From Strigamia acuminata (Eukaryota; Arthropoda; Chilopoda; Geophilomorpha; Linotaeniidae), in assembly GCA_949358305.1 (NCBI GenBank), contig OX442322.1, positions 8,184,001-8,248,000 on the forward strand: a stretch of 64,000 nt of DNA. The letters are read 5' to 3'. Position numbers and translations under genes: made by a program. Positions 1-10,915 of this stretch are shown here, piece by piece (positions within the stretch are counted from its first letter, which is position 1; the number at the start of each line of letters is the position of its first letter). The notes beneath the pieces were generated by a model, which was given only the letters and a program-made list of their open reading frames with translations, searched no databases and was not told the origin of the DNA.

Positions 1-885
1 GTAACAACCATACAATAACAAAGGTAAAAGCTTAGATTAACAACCCTTAATATTGGTAATTTATACAAACAATAACTAGTAAATATTCCCTATGTCCAGG
101 TCTCCTCAAAACCCCAAAAGAAATAATAACAGGGCAACAGTGCAGCACCAAATCCAAGATGGCGACCATGCAACTGCTAAAATGACGTGAATGGAGCCAA
201 ACAAGGTCGCGAGCGACTCACAGGCCTTCTCAACGATGGATCTTCGTCTTAGAACGGTCAGTACAGCTTTCCCAGTGCTTGGGCATTGAAACCCGACCAA
301 TTCAACTCATTTGCAGGACCCACACGACCACGAGAGGCGTCGCAAGGCGTACGCTCACGCCCGACGCTCGCAAACGCTCACAAACGATGTCCAACGCCCA
401 TCCAGCGACCCAAGACACCTGTGGACTACCTTAAACACCAATACAAGTTAGTATAAATTAAATCACAAGCAAAATAAGCACCAAAAACTACAATTGTGCT
501 TATTTCAGGTTCTTCCCATCTCCCAGTTCACTTGCGCTATGGCGGCCATCTTGCCGATGCACGCCTATCTTCTTCGCAAGTGAACTGGAAACAGGAGAGG
601 CCTTACAAATACTAGAAATAACTCAGAAACGTGAAAAAGACACATAAATTAATTACAAAAGACTAAAAACACAACTTTCAAACATTCCAGGTGTGGCAGG
701 CGAAGTGACAACCCTCTTGAACTACCAGGATCGTGACAACAAAGCGGCAAACCAACTGGGCATGTCAGATATGTGTTAAAAATCTATCTAAACTTGACAA
801 CAAAATTAAAAAGCCTTTTCTTTCTTTCAGAAGATGAACAACGTGAAATCTCCAGATCCTTTTTGTTGCGTTCTTGCTCGCAACA
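1..885 (-). repeat. Bel-C 3' LTR (partial)
   Basis: This stretch is the same as 21678-22562 on inspection. It ends GCTCGCAACA at 885; in sense orientation the LTR therefore opens TGTTGCGAGC, like the other Bel LTRs here. Short frames inside it are identical in both copies because the DNA is, and I do not call them genes. Confidence 0.88.
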
Positions 886-1530
886 TCGCTGCCGGCCAAA
901 AAAGAAGAGAGCAGCCGCCCTGAAGGAACCGCATTCATGAAGAAAAGACCGAGCATACTGACTTTCACCATGCCTATATCCCTTGGCAAGAATCCACAAC
1001 GAATCATAGAACCCCTTTTCCCAAATCGAAAATATATTGACTCTTCTGTTAACAATACATTAACATGAACAGGAGCGGGTCCCCTGAAACGAGAAGATCC
1101 TAGACATACTGCAAAATAACCGGACTCTAACCTGCAACTCGTAATACAAAGAAACGACTAACAATCACAAAAAAAAGAGCTTGTCTCTCCCATAGAGATT
1201 GACCTGCAGTCAACTTTGGGAAACTGAGACCCCCAACCAATGGGGTCAGTCAACGACAAGACACCACTAAACCACAAATAACCTTAAAGCTAAACTAACG
1301 AACCGACTTCTCATACACTTCCTTTAAGAGGTAGTTTGAATCCTCAGACAAAATTCGCCCCTAAAGACACCGACTTACGCAAGCACCTGAGCTCAGCCAT
1401 TGATCCATTCAGGAAGCCTGCCAAAGTTGACATCAAACTGAAACGAAAATGCCGCAGAAAGCTAAAGCAGATTCCTATCTAACTAAGCAAAAAACAACCA
1501 ATTCATCGTTGGGACGCCAAGCGACCAACC
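886..1530 (-). other. Bel-C internal region, 3' end
   Basis: This is the 3' end of the Bel-C interior. It opens (plus strand) with a GCCGGC-containing junction motif next to the LTR, followed by purine-rich DNA. No coding frame is recognisable. It is cut at 1530 by Bel-A1; the last four bases, AACC (1527-1530), are repeated at 16157-16160 as the target duplication. Confidence 0.7.
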
Positions 1531-3088
1531 TGTTGCGGTCTGTCAACACCAAACAGCTAGGAATGGGGTCGGGGCTATTTGAATTTCCCGCTTCTAAAAA
1601 CTCAAGTGATCGTATTGTTAAATTCGTACGAAAACCGCGCTGAGAACACAAATCCGCACTGAAAACTATTGTTGAATGCATGGAGCATTGATGGGAACAC
1701 CGTTGATTAATATCCAATGGAGTGCTGAATCAATGGCTAATCCAGGGAAAGGCTTAACTACTCGCGCCACATTGCTTAAATAACATGAAACGGGAGTAAA
1801 ATTAAAAACAACTTCTTTAATCTAAGTTAAACAGAAGAGTGAGGAAAATACATCAATTACATTGGTTCTTTTGGAACCGCACATGCGCAGTAACCATTAC
1901 GGCACGCGCCAAGCCGATAGCGGCGAAATACAGATACACAAGAAACTCCGTTGTCATAGCAACGGAGGAAACGAAATCACAGCAAAGTTGTAGTTACATA
2001 AAAACTGCACGAAATAAAGATTGTGACATACCAAAATGATCACAAGAATGCAGTGAATAAAAAAGCTAATCATAACGATTCGATCTGAAAAGTAAAACAA
2101 TGCAAACGGAGCGAAAACAATGATCGTCAAGCAGACGATCGAGACAACCAATCAGCGTCAAGCAAAATGATGCAATCAAAACATTTGAAATCCGAACGGA
2201 ATAAAAATGCAAAAATAGCAAAGAATACAGGTGAAAACACTTCGAAATGAAATAGTAAATGCAGATTATAAGAATATAAAATACAAAAATAACGGTTACA
2301 TTGTGTAATCGTCGCTTGGGACAAACATGGCGACCGGTGAACATAACATAGGTATTGGATCAAACATGGCGTCCGGCGAACATTGCAAAAGCGTCAAAAC
2401 AATTCGAAATTGGAATATAAAGCACTTAATGTAAATATCAAATAAAGTATCTAATAAAATACAAGAATAATTATTAATTCTCATCACAAAATACTAAATG
2501 AATAAACACAAGTTTAATAAATACGAAAATGTTGATCGAGCCGAACATTCTCGGCTACGCTTTTACGGCAGCCGACAACGAACGTTCGAAACAACCGATC
2601 GAAGCATTTTGGGCAGTTCTAATGCATCCAGAAAGAAAGATCAGACTCGAATTAGTCTGAAACAGTAATAAAACAAACTCCAAATGAGTTTTAAAACACT
2701 AAACGAAAGGTTAGAAGACGGAAGCAAAAGTCCGCTAGGAACCGAAAAATGACGTATCGAGCATCGCAAATGTATGCCAGAAAACGAAGAAAACACTAGA
2801 ACTGCACGCAAAAAACACAAAATCAGGGAAAATTAATAGAAAGGTTCAAAAATGCACTCAAAAAGACATGAATAAAATAATAGCAAGGTATTAACACTAC
2901 ATTAAAGCGAAAAGTGACAATAAAAAACAATGAAAAACATTAAATAAGTCAAAATTCCTGTAAAGTGAAAAATATCAATTAATTATGAAAAATAAAACAC
3001 TAAAGGAAAATTAAACAAATCAAAGCAAATTAGTAATATTTATTTACACAATCTCAGCACAACAATTCTTCCACACTGTCTTGCAACA
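1531..3088 (-). repeat. Bel-A1 3' LTR
   Basis: The LTR runs from TGTTGCGGTC at 1531 to TTGCAACA at 3088 (plus strand). Its partner is 14599-16156 and has the same length. In sense orientation it starts TGTTGCAAGAC. Confidence 0.92.
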
Positions 3089-3118
3089 GCGAATTGCCGG
3101 CGAGAGAACAGAGAAGAG
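3089..3118 (-). promoter_or_regulatory. 3'-LTR junction motif of Bel-A1 (CGCCGGCAA after a pyrimidine tract)
   Basis: Directly before the 3' LTR, in sense orientation, lies a pyrimidine-rich run followed by TCGCCGGCAATTCGC and then the LTR start TGTTGC. A retroelement normally has a purine-rich tract on this strand here. The same GCCGGCA core sits at the equivalent place in Bel-B, Bel-C, Bel-TK and Bel-E. Confidence 0.6.
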
Positions 3119-3141
3119 AAAACACAACGAGCTCAAACAAA

Positions 3142-6100
3142 TCAGTCCAGTTCAAGAGCTCTCACATGCTTAACTGATCTTTTCAGTTCACGTCCATCTG
3201 GAAGCACTACTTTAATGACTCGAGTAAAACCATCCTCACCTGGAAAAATCTCCTTTATCCGGGCAAGTGGCCAAAAATAGGGATTTGTTCCTATTTTTTC
3301 TAACAACACGATCTGATTCACTTTGGGGTTTTTGAAATTTTTATCGCCTTTGGTCTCGTAAAAATTTCGCAATTGCATAAGGTAACTTTTTCTCCACACT
3401 TTCCAAAATTCCCAAATGAACTGTCTTCGTTTAATGTCTAATTTTCTTAAATCTGTCTTTTTGATGGCACTCAATTTTTTGTTTATAAGGTATTTTGGTA
3501 AACCACCGGTTAAAAAATTTTCAGGCGCCAAAATTCTGCCTCCATCAACACTGTCGGGAACGTAGGATAAAGGTCTTGAATTTAATACGGAACTAATTTC
3601 CAAAGCTAAAGTTTGAAGAGTCTCCAAATCAACGGTATATCGAAGCAAAGTTTTTCGAAGTTTATCTTTAACTGAACGGACAAGGCGTTCCCATGCCCCT
3701 CCCATCCAGGGGGACAGTGGTGGAATAAAAGTCCATAACACTCTTTTTTCAGATAGGAAAGTCTGTATGTCCTTGTGACCAATGAGCTTGCCCCATGATT
3801 GTAACTCCACACTACCACGTTCGAATGTTTTGCTATTATCTGAGAATATTTTGGCAGGATAGCCAAAACGAGCTCCAAATCGTCGCATTGCTAACAAAAA
3901 CTTGGGAACAGAAAGATCTTCGGACACTTCTAAGTGCAAGCTTCTTGTCACCATGCACGTGAATAAAAGAATATAAACCTTTTTTCGTTCCTTTTTGTTG
4001 TTGCCAACATAAATGGGTCCAAGATGATCAATTCCAGTGTGTTGGAATGGAGCCGCTGGAGTTACGCGTTCAGTGGGAAGGTCACCAGTAGAAGGGTTAT
4101 TTCTCGCAAGTTTAGCACGTCTGCAAATTGCACACTCTCGAATCACTGTCTGAATTGTTTTTCTTCCTCTTAAGATCCAAAATTGTTCACGCAAGTGATA
4201 TAGGGTTTCACTAATATCACCGTGAAGTAGTTCTAGATGTGCTTTTCTGATCAACAGTCGTGTTATCCAACTATCGTAATGCAAAATAATGGGATAGACT
4301 TCATCAAATGTCAACAAAGATTTTTTCAAACGGCTTCGAAGTCTCAGTAATCCGTTTTCGTCAATAAAGAGCTCAAAATTCTTTAAAGTGGAATGTTTGC
4401 TTAATTCCTTTTTGTTTTTCACATCCTCAACTTCCTCCAAAAAATGCAATTTCTGCGAAAGTTTTAGGATCTTCAGTTGGTTTGCCTCCAACTCGAGTGG
4501 CGAGAGGGGCTCACCGCGAACAAGTTGACTTTTCCATCTCATTATGTAGGAAAACACTCTCAAAAGTCGGTTGTAATTGCTAAAACGTCGGAAAAATTTG
4601 TAAATAAAATTCTCTTTTACTTGAATAGTCATAACAATTAATTTTCTTTCTTCATCGGGTGGGTTTTCCTGTATAACTTCCTTCTTTTCCAGTTTTGAAA
4701 CATCAACTCCGTCCCACCAAAGTTTACTGTTCATCAATGTTTTTGAGTTGTGTGGACGGGTCAATAAGTCAGCTGGGTTGAATTCGGTTGGCACATGAGA
4801 CCATTGCTCAGGCTTGGAAAAGGAAATAATTTCCTGAACTCGGTTTGAGACATACGGTTTCCAAACATTTTTTTCAGAATTAATCCAGGCGAGTGTGATA
4901 GTGGAGTCCGAGTAGTAACGAACTTCAGTGACGGGGTATCCAGGAAGAAAGTTCTCGAGCAGATATTTTGTCATTCTGACTCCAACCACTGCTGCTGTTA
5001 ATTCGAGTCGAGGAAGAGTAACCTTTTTGGCCGGCGCAATTCGGCATTTACTTAACAACAATGTTCTTTTGCCCTCCACGTTGACGACAAAAATCGTGCA
5101 GCCAAATGCTTTTGTGCTGGCGTCACAAAAAACTTCTAGGGTTATTTCCTGACCTGAATAAGTATTTAACCAACGTTGAACTTTTAGTTCCTTGAGTTGT
5201 TGGATGTCGGAATTCCATTCTTCAATTTCTTTTTTCTCTGAATCAAGAATCTTTTCATCCCATTTTTTCGTCCGAGCCCAGATCGCTTGAATGAGCAATT
5301 TCATTTGCAGAATCACAGGAGCCAAGAGTCCCATGGGATCAAAAATTGAAGCTAAAAATGAGACAACTTCTCGCTTTGTAATCGGAATTTTTTCAATTTT
5401 CGGTATTTTAAACATTATCATGTCCTTTTCTGTGTCCCACAGTATGCCGAGCATTTTAATGATTCCAAGACTAGAAAATTCCTCGCCCCGCATGTGGAAT
5501 CCCTCTTTTTTCAAGTTCTCGAAGACGTCTTTACTGCAAGTCGCCCACTTCACAAGGGGAAGTTTTCCGCTGTCTAAAATCATTTTTAATCTCTCGCAAT
5601 GTGTCGTCGTGTCGGCTGGAAAATCTCCTCCAGATGTTAAGTCATCCATAAAAATTCCATCATCTAGCGCATCAACTTCTTTTGCGTGTGTTTTCTCGAA
5701 TTGTTTTGCATGTTTTCGAATGGTGGCGCATAGGAGGAATGGTGAGGAAATAACACCAAAGGGCACGACGATCATTCTCAGGATCATAATGTTGTTCCAC
5801 AGGTTTTGCCACGAATAAGGCTGCTTAAAATAATCACGAGCCACCCACAGAAAGCGTAAAAAGTTTCTTTGAGTCGGGTTGATCATAACCTGCAGAAATG
5901 CCTGCTTGATATCCGCTATTATCGGGATGCAATATAGACGAAATCTCACAACAACAAGAATTAAGTCAGGGTTGAGGGAAGGTCCCGGAAACAAACAGTC
6001 ATTGAGGGAAAGTTTTCCCTTCTTGGATGAAGACGCGTTAAACACGACTCTAAATTTGGAAGTATCTCGATCCTCTTTTATGACGGGGTGGTGAGGTATA

Positions 6101-8376
6101 TTATATATCCCCTTCTTGAGAAAACGTTCCTCCTTTGGGACTTCCTCCGCGTGATTTTCCTCGATGTACTGCCACATTGAGTCGTCGTAACGTTTTTTAT
6201 AGTCCTCATTTGCATCGATTCGTTTAAGCGTGTTGGCTAATTGGTTCATGGCGAGTTCCCAGTTGGATTCTAAGTCAGTTTCTTGTCCATTAAAGGGAAG
6301 CATCACTTCATATCTTCCGTCGTCAAGACGTTTCGTTGTGGCTTCAAAGCGATCTCTTGTGAAATCGGATTCTTTTTCACCAGCATTTATACCAATTGCC
6401 TCCAAATTCCACAATTTGTCCAACTTCTCATTTATGTCAACGTTGCAAGTGTTGCAACACGTGGTTAAGTCTGCTTCATCATCAAACAAATCTGTGTTTC
6501 CTGCCGCTCCTGTCAAAACCCATCCAAATAAAGTGTTGATTAGTCCAAGGTCGGCGTTGACTTTTTTCTTGCCATCCTTAACGACCTTCCACCACACGTC
6601 GACTCCTAAAAGAATGTCTATTTGGGAAGTCTTCGCGGGTAGGTCTTCAGCAAGTTCCAGATTCAATTTTTTCACTTTGTCTATTACCGACGCATTTAAA
6701 ATGCCCTGTACTTTTGGCAAATTCTCAACTGAAAGCATCGACAATTTCAAGTCCTGATTGTCATTCTTGCTTTGCAAAATAACATTAAACACGTCATAGT
6801 CTGTGGCAGCAGGCTTTGAGTCGTTGAACCGTTGCGTGGTTGCAGAAATACTGCCGCACTTTGTCAATTTCAGTCTATGCACAAGTTCTGTCGTAATGAA
6901 TGATCGGTGGCTTCCTGGGTCGATCATTCCTCTGATGTTGTGGGATCCTCCATTTTTGGTTTTGAGGTTCGCAGTAAATATCATTAATTGAAGAGTCGCG
7001 GAGATCGCGCACGAGACATGTGTTGTCACTTGTGACTCCTTGGGCTTCTCGACAACGCTTGATGAATTCTTCACATCTGACTTTTTGCAAATTGTGGAGT
7101 GGTGTCTTCCTCCACAATGTTTGCAGGAAAACTTCACTTTACAGTCCCCGACGCGATGGCCAGTTCTAAAACAATTGAAGCAAAGTCTATTCTTTTTGAT
7201 GATTTCAATCTTCGCATTAACTTCGAATTCCTTTTTGCATGAACCATTCAAATGGTCTTCTTCACAAAAAATACATTTGATGGTCTTCGAGTTGGAAGAT
7301 TTGTTGTCTTGTTTGGACTCTCCGGACTTCACTTTAGCATTTGATTGCGGCTTAGAATCTTGAGTCGCAGCACACGTGGTCATGGAACCCTTTTGCTTGC
7401 TTTTTTCGACTTCAGTTTTATCCTTCTTCACTTTTTCAGAATGAGAAGAATTGTCAGTTCTTTCCGCCATAGCTACTTCTTTCAAGAAAAAGTCAAGTAG
7501 TGTCATAATGTTTTTGTTTTGAATTCCATGCACTTGATAAAAACGCAATGCCATTTGAGTTGGAAATTTGCTAATAATATCCGGCATGAGAAAAGCACCT
7601 GAAGTTTGTATGGGTATTTTCAACTGCTCAAGGAGTCTGACGGTCGAAGAAATTTTGGTTAAATTTGTTCTTAACGCTTTAGTTGGATAGACACTCGTAA
7701 CAATTTTCATTTCTCTAATTGATCTGATGAGGGCAGTTTGCTGTGCGTCCTCATCCCCGTAGTTTCTCTCCAACTCTTCACGAGCCAAATGGTATGATTC
7801 CTCGATCAAGGGAAAAGTTGAAATCAAAGTGGCTGCTTCACCAACAGACATTGTCTGTAGATATTGAAGCTTCTCCACGTCGCTCAAGTCTGGGTCCTTA
7901 TGTACTGAAGTTTCAAAGTTACTTTTGAAAGTCTTGTATTTCAAAATGTCCCCATCGAACTTCACAGACTCCAATTTTGGCAACTTCTGGATTTTTCGGA
8001 AAGAAGCATTCATTGTCGTATGACCGCCAGATGCAGTTGACATATTTAGTCGTCCTCCCAGTGTAGGAAGGGACCGTTTCGATACTTCCCAACGTCCGCG
8101 GAGAAGATCCACTCTTGTTTGTACTGCTTCGAGTTTTTCAATGGCTTCAAGATAAAATCCATGTTCAGAATGTATTTGAAGATCATTGAGTTCATTGACA
8201 GCACGTGTCTCTCGAATATTTGCTGTAGATAGCAGCGCCTCCAACTCTCCCGGGTCGCTGGTCTGCTCCGATACAGTCAGCAAAGCGGAGAGTGAAGTGA
8301 GTAGCGCTTCCCATTTTGTCTCCAGAATTTCGAGTTGTTCTGGAGTGATCATGTTTTGCACGGAAGGATCTGCCAT
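3142..8376 (-). CDS. Bel/Pao Gag-Pol polyprotein of Bel-A1, intact
   Basis: This 1744-residue single-ORF polyprotein starts at an ATG at 8376 (MADPSVQ). It opens with a coiled-coil-like segment and a DUF1759-type gag region around residues 130-300. Cysteine knuckles follow at about 370-430 (CIFCEEDHLNGSC, CFNCFRTGHRVGDC, CKHCGGRHHSTIC). The DUF1758-type aspartic protease region has IDPGSHRSF near 484. The reverse transcriptase carries DIKQAF near 822 and FMDD near 907, and RNase H has FCDAS near 1085. The integrase has an H2C2 zinc finger at about 1380-1420 and DDE residues in GIDHLGP, FSDNSKTF and GGAWERL. A DUF5641-type C-terminus (KHVRALELD) closes it. All catalytic signatures are present, so it looks functional, though its leader is now interrupted by LTR-Ulp. 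Confidence 0.96.
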   Translation of the reverse strand: MADPSVQNMITPEQLEILETKWEALLTSLSALLTVSEQTSDPGELEALLSTANIRETRAVNELNDLQIHSEHGFYLEAIEKLEAVQTRVDLLRGRWEVSKRSLPTLGGRLNMSTASGGHTTMNASFRKIQKLPKLESVKFDGDILKYKTFKSNFETSVHKDPDLSDVEKLQYLQTMSVGEAATLISTFPLIEESYHLAREELERNYGDEDAQQTALIRSIREMKIVTSVYPTKALRTNLTKISSTVRLLEQLKIPIQTSGAFLMPDIISKFPTQMALRFYQVHGIQNKNIMTLLDFFLKEVAMAERTDNSSHSEKVKKDKTEVEKSKQKGSMTTCAATQDSKPQSNAKVKSGESKQDNKSSNSKTIKCIFCEEDHLNGSCKKEFEVNAKIEIIKKNRLCFNCFRTGHRVGDCKVKFSCKHCGGRHHSTICKKSDVKNSSSVVEKPKESQVTTHVSCAISATLQLMIFTANLKTKNGGSHNIRGMIDPGSHRSFITTELVHRLKLTKCGSISATTQRFNDSKPAATDYDVFNVILQSKNDNQDLKLSMLSVENLPKVQGILNASVIDKVKKLNLELAEDLPAKTSQIDILLGVDVWWKVVKDGKKKVNADLGLINTLFGWVLTGAAGNTDLFDDEADLTTCCNTCNVDINEKLDKLWNLEAIGINAGEKESDFTRDRFEATTKRLDDGRYEVMLPFNGQETDLESNWELAMNQLANTLKRIDANEDYKKRYDDSMWQYIEENHAEEVPKEERFLKKGIYNIPHHPVIKEDRDTSKFRVVFNASSSKKGKLSLNDCLFPGPSLNPDLILVVVRFRLYCIPIIADIKQAFLQVMINPTQRNFLRFLWVARDYFKQPYSWQNLWNNIMILRMIVVPFGVISSPFLLCATIRKHAKQFEKTHAKEVDALDDGIFMDDLTSGGDFPADTTTHCERLKMILDSGKLPLVKWATCSKDVFENLKKEGFHMRGEEFSSLGIIKMLGILWDTEKDMIMFKIPKIEKIPITKREVVSFLASIFDPMGLLAPVILQMKLLIQAIWARTKKWDEKILDSEKKEIEEWNSDIQQLKELKVQRWLNTYSGQEITLEVFCDASTKAFGCTIFVVNVEGKRTLLLSKCRIAPAKKVTLPRLELTAAVVGVRMTKYLLENFLPGYPVTEVRYYSDSTITLAWINSEKNVWKPYVSNRVQEIISFSKPEQWSHVPTEFNPADLLTRPHNSKTLMNSKLWWDGVDVSKLEKKEVIQENPPDEERKLIVMTIQVKENFIYKFFRRFSNYNRLLRVFSYIMRWKSQLVRGEPLSPLELEANQLKILKLSQKLHFLEEVEDVKNKKELSKHSTLKNFELFIDENGLLRLRSRLKKSLLTFDEVYPIILHYDSWITRLLIRKAHLELLHGDISETLYHLREQFWILRGRKTIQTVIRECAICRRAKLARNNPSTGDLPTERVTPAAPFQHTGIDHLGPIYVGNNKKERKKVYILLFTCMVTRSLHLEVSEDLSVPKFLLAMRRFGARFGYPAKIFSDNSKTFERGSVELQSWGKLIGHKDIQTFLSEKRVLWTFIPPLSPWMGGAWERLVRSVKDKLRKTLLRYTVDLETLQTLALEISSVLNSRPLSYVPDSVDGGRILAPENFLTGGLPKYLINKKLSAIKKTDLRKLDIKRRQFIWEFWKVWRKSYLMQLRNFYETKGDKNFKNPKVNQIVLLEKIGTNPYFWPLARIKEIFPGEDGFTRVIKVVLPDGRELKRSVKHVRALELD

Positions 8377-8571
8377 GTTTTCTCTCCTCTCACAAATTCA
8401 CGGCTGCAAATTGCGAAAAGGAAGATAAAATCTCGTTTGACAAAAAACACTTCGCTTTCAATTTTTAAAAGAATAAAATTTTCAATTTTATCCCCCAAAA
8501 AATACACAGAATTTTTTCAACGTTTAATTGCCCAAATGACAAAAAATCAATTGAAAAATGCACAAGAATAT
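8377..8571 (-). other. Bel-A1 leader, polyprotein-proximal part
   Basis: This untranslated sequence lies upstream of the polyprotein ATG. In sense orientation a pyrimidine-rich stretch followed by TTTGCAG sits about 40 bases before the ATG and resembles a 3' splice site. The last four bases, ATAT (8568-8571), are the LTR-Ulp target duplication. Bel-A2 has the same sequence uninterrupted at about 34370-34566. Confidence 0.6.
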
Positions 8572-9142
8572 TGTTACGTGGAATCCGGGCCTAATCAGGT
8601 CTCCACGCAACTATGTTTAATTGGGGTTTAGTGAGTGTGAAAGGAAAGAATGAGATTCATTTATGCTTTAAATTCAATTCAGATTTATTTGACCGGACAA
8701 ACAAAGTTTGTTCGATCCCTTATAAATTCAGATACATTTATTCTCAACAGGTCAGAATGTTATTTTGGATAAATTGTCACTTCTTACATTTGTCAAATGT
8801 ACAACCTTTATTAATTGGGTTATGAACTACTGTGTGATAACTTAATTGCGATATAATTAAATTGGTTTTATAGTCATCAGCCGCGCTCTTTATTGAGGCG
8901 ACATCAGACTCTCTAGTTCTGAAAAGCAAAAGTGATTAGAGACCTGTCTTAGTGCGGGCTCCTTATTTATAGCAAATCTGCCATAAACCCCATAATTGAA
9001 TTGATCGGTCCATCACATGGCGATGACGGAGTCCAACCGTCAGCGCCATCTGTGGCCGAAATTTAGCAACATTTAACCTAATAATGATTCGAATTACGTG
9101 CTACGAATCGCGCATCAATTGGCACGGTTCGTACACGTGACA
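8572..9142 (-). repeat. LTR-Ulp 3' LTR
   Basis: The LTR runs TGTTACGTGG...CACGTGACA over 571 bp and matches 13308-13878 throughout, as far as I compared it. Matching LTRs imply recent insertion. Confidence 0.93.
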
Positions 9143-9154
9143 ACTCCCTTTTTT
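9143..9154 (-). promoter_or_regulatory. LTR-Ulp polypurine tract
   Basis: In sense orientation AAAAAAGGGAGT abuts the LTR start TGTCACG. This is a canonical plus-strand primer tract, in contrast to the Bel elements of the window. Confidence 0.8.
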
Positions 9155-9517
9155 GCTGTCTTTTGGACCCCAAAATACAAATTTCGATACCAGACAGGTG
9201 TCTTTTAAATCGGACATTCTTAAGGAATGTTCGGCTATTTCTACCTTTCATAAGTTATCACTCAGCTGTTTCATAGTTATCACACAAACTTAAATTATTC
9301 TGGAGTTAACTTTACTCCCTTTTATTCCAATGTTACCATTCTGATCAAATCATAAAATAATTCAACTTAAACTAACTTAATATCACTAATACAATTTTTG
9401 CTTTTTCATTGTTCATCTTTACATATTTGAAAAGTCCAACAAAAAAAAAAAAACACAAGTCAAAAGAAAATTTTGTCAAAATTAAATTATCAAAATCAAA
9501 ATTCATCTTCTCTTCCC

Positions 9518-10888
9518 TTAAACCTCATCAAACGGCTCAAACTCCCCGTGATGAATCTCATACAGAATTCTCGTTCTTAGCTCTGTTCCGTCCGCTAACT
9601 TCATCAGATCTCGCTCGTCGAGATATCGGCGGGCGAAATGAAGAATCATTGGCCCGCAACTGTCTCCATCAAGTTGCGGGGCCTTCGGCGGGAACCATCG
9701 TTGATACTTCGGGAACACAAATCCCGCGCCACTCAAATTCAATTTGATATTGTTCCAATATTGAAAATGTTCTTTAGTTGGCTCGGACGAAGAATCATAG
9801 AATCCTACGTTATTTGGGAAACGACTACGGTCGTATACGTAGATCATCCAATGAAATTCAGTGGGTATTGGGAAAAACCAAATGGTGTGGCTGTCGTTTG
9901 GCTTGTCCACCAGATCTTTATACCAGCGCCACGTACCTGGTTTATCCTTGGCTGACATCAATCTTTCGACTACCGAAACTGGATACGCAAAAACCTGAGG
10001 ATGTCTTTCCATTATCATCCCAAGGTACACATCGATGATAGTGTCGTGTACCCAGGACACTGTACCTGGCATTAAGGCTCCAAGAGATAGTATTTCTTTA
10101 CGGCGTACGACAATGTGAGGACGAATTTTCGAGACATACAACGGCTCGTCTGGTTGTTTGGCATAAGTGGCGTACCAAATCTCTAGCGCTCGCATCTGCT
10201 TGTCGAAGGGCATGCCGACTCTGTAATCTTTCGGTGGTGGCGGAAGATTTATCCTCGGGTCGTAGAGTTGAGTGCGTCTCCCAAGCTCTTTTGCACGCGC
10301 CACTCTATTTTTCAACTTCGCCTCCTCGAGCAAAAGCTTCTGCGATGCTGCTTTATACGCATCATAAACACGCCTTCCCTCCGGTCCTTTGGGTTGGAGT
10401 GGAACAATCGCCGCCGTCAGATTTCCCCGCTCGTCGGTAATCTCAGACAGACGACGATTGTTCCTTCGAACTGATCGGTCTGCCTGGTCCCTTATTACTT
10501 TTAATCCTCTCGGGGTCAGCTTCCTCTTCTCGATTCCATCACTTTGTCGCACTATCGTTCGATTACGCTTGCGCCTCTCCTGGCGGTTTCGTTTTTTTAC
10601 GTATTTTGGATCGGCTGGGTCCAGCTGTTTTGGTCCCTGTTGCCTCCGTCGATTGGTAAATGGGCGTTCGAACGAAACCAAATCCTCGAGATTGATCGGT
10701 TTGCCTAACACCGGCATCGGGTTCCTCGGATCCAGTGTTCGATCGTACCAGTTCCATAACTGCATCGAATCTGGTTGTGCTGCCTCTGCTTGTTCGGGCG
10801 GCTTGTACACTGGCACCTCGAACTCATCGGATGACGACTCAGTCGAGTGGATATCCATTCTGTCAAACTTATTTGCCATTTCGTCCAT
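9518..10888 (-). CDS. Ulp1/SENP-like (C48) cysteine protease ORF inside LTR-Ulp
   Basis: This 456-residue ORF starts at the first ATG, 10888 (MDEMANKF); a GTG 12 bases upstream is the only other in-frame option before a stop near 10915. Residues about 75-150 are very basic and nuclear-signal-like. The C-terminal half has the C48 layout: histidine in FHWMIYVYD (codon 9851-9853), aspartate in VGFYDSS, then glutamine and nucleophile cysteine in KAPQLDGDSCGPM (Cys codon 9656-9658), followed by an amphipathic helix. This family cleaves SUMO or related ubiquitin-like conjugates. The triad is complete, so it may be active. It sits downstream of a gag remnant between intact LTRs, so it travels as retrotransposon cargo. 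Whether it processes Gag, removes SUMO from host silencing factors or does something else cannot be told from sequence. Confidence 0.85.
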   Translation of the reverse strand: MDEMANKFDRMDIHSTESSSDEFEVPVYKPPEQAEAAQPDSMQLWNWYDRTLDPRNPMPVLGKPINLEDLVSFERPFTNRRRQQGPKQLDPADPKYVKKRNRQERRKRNRTIVRQSDGIEKRKLTPRGLKVIRDQADRSVRRNNRRLSEITDERGNLTAAIVPLQPKGPEGRRVYDAYKAASQKLLLEEAKLKNRVARAKELGRRTQLYDPRINLPPPPKDYRVGMPFDKQMRALEIWYATYAKQPDEPLYVSKIRPHIVVRRKEILSLGALMPGTVSWVHDTIIDVYLGMIMERHPQVFAYPVSVVERLMSAKDKPGTWRWYKDLVDKPNDSHTIWFFPIPTEFHWMIYVYDRSRFPNNVGFYDSSSEPTKEHFQYWNNIKLNLSGAGFVFPKYQRWFPPKAPQLDGDSCGPMILHFARRYLDERDLMKLADGTELRTRILYEIHHGEFEPFDEV

Positions 10889-10915
10889 TGGCAAATTCAC
10901 CTCACTTTGAAATCA

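Noticed and set aside
874-1068. Short frames of 60-100 codons in LTRs and in the Bel-C interior
   Set aside because: They lack any family signature or conservation beyond that of the duplicated DNA itself.
5291-5818. Antisense frames of 170-190 codons opposite the Bel polyproteins (also 6230-6757, 53372-53941, 54353-54880)
   Set aside because: They mirror conserved coding sequence on the other strand, recur wherever the polyprotein does, and match no protein family.
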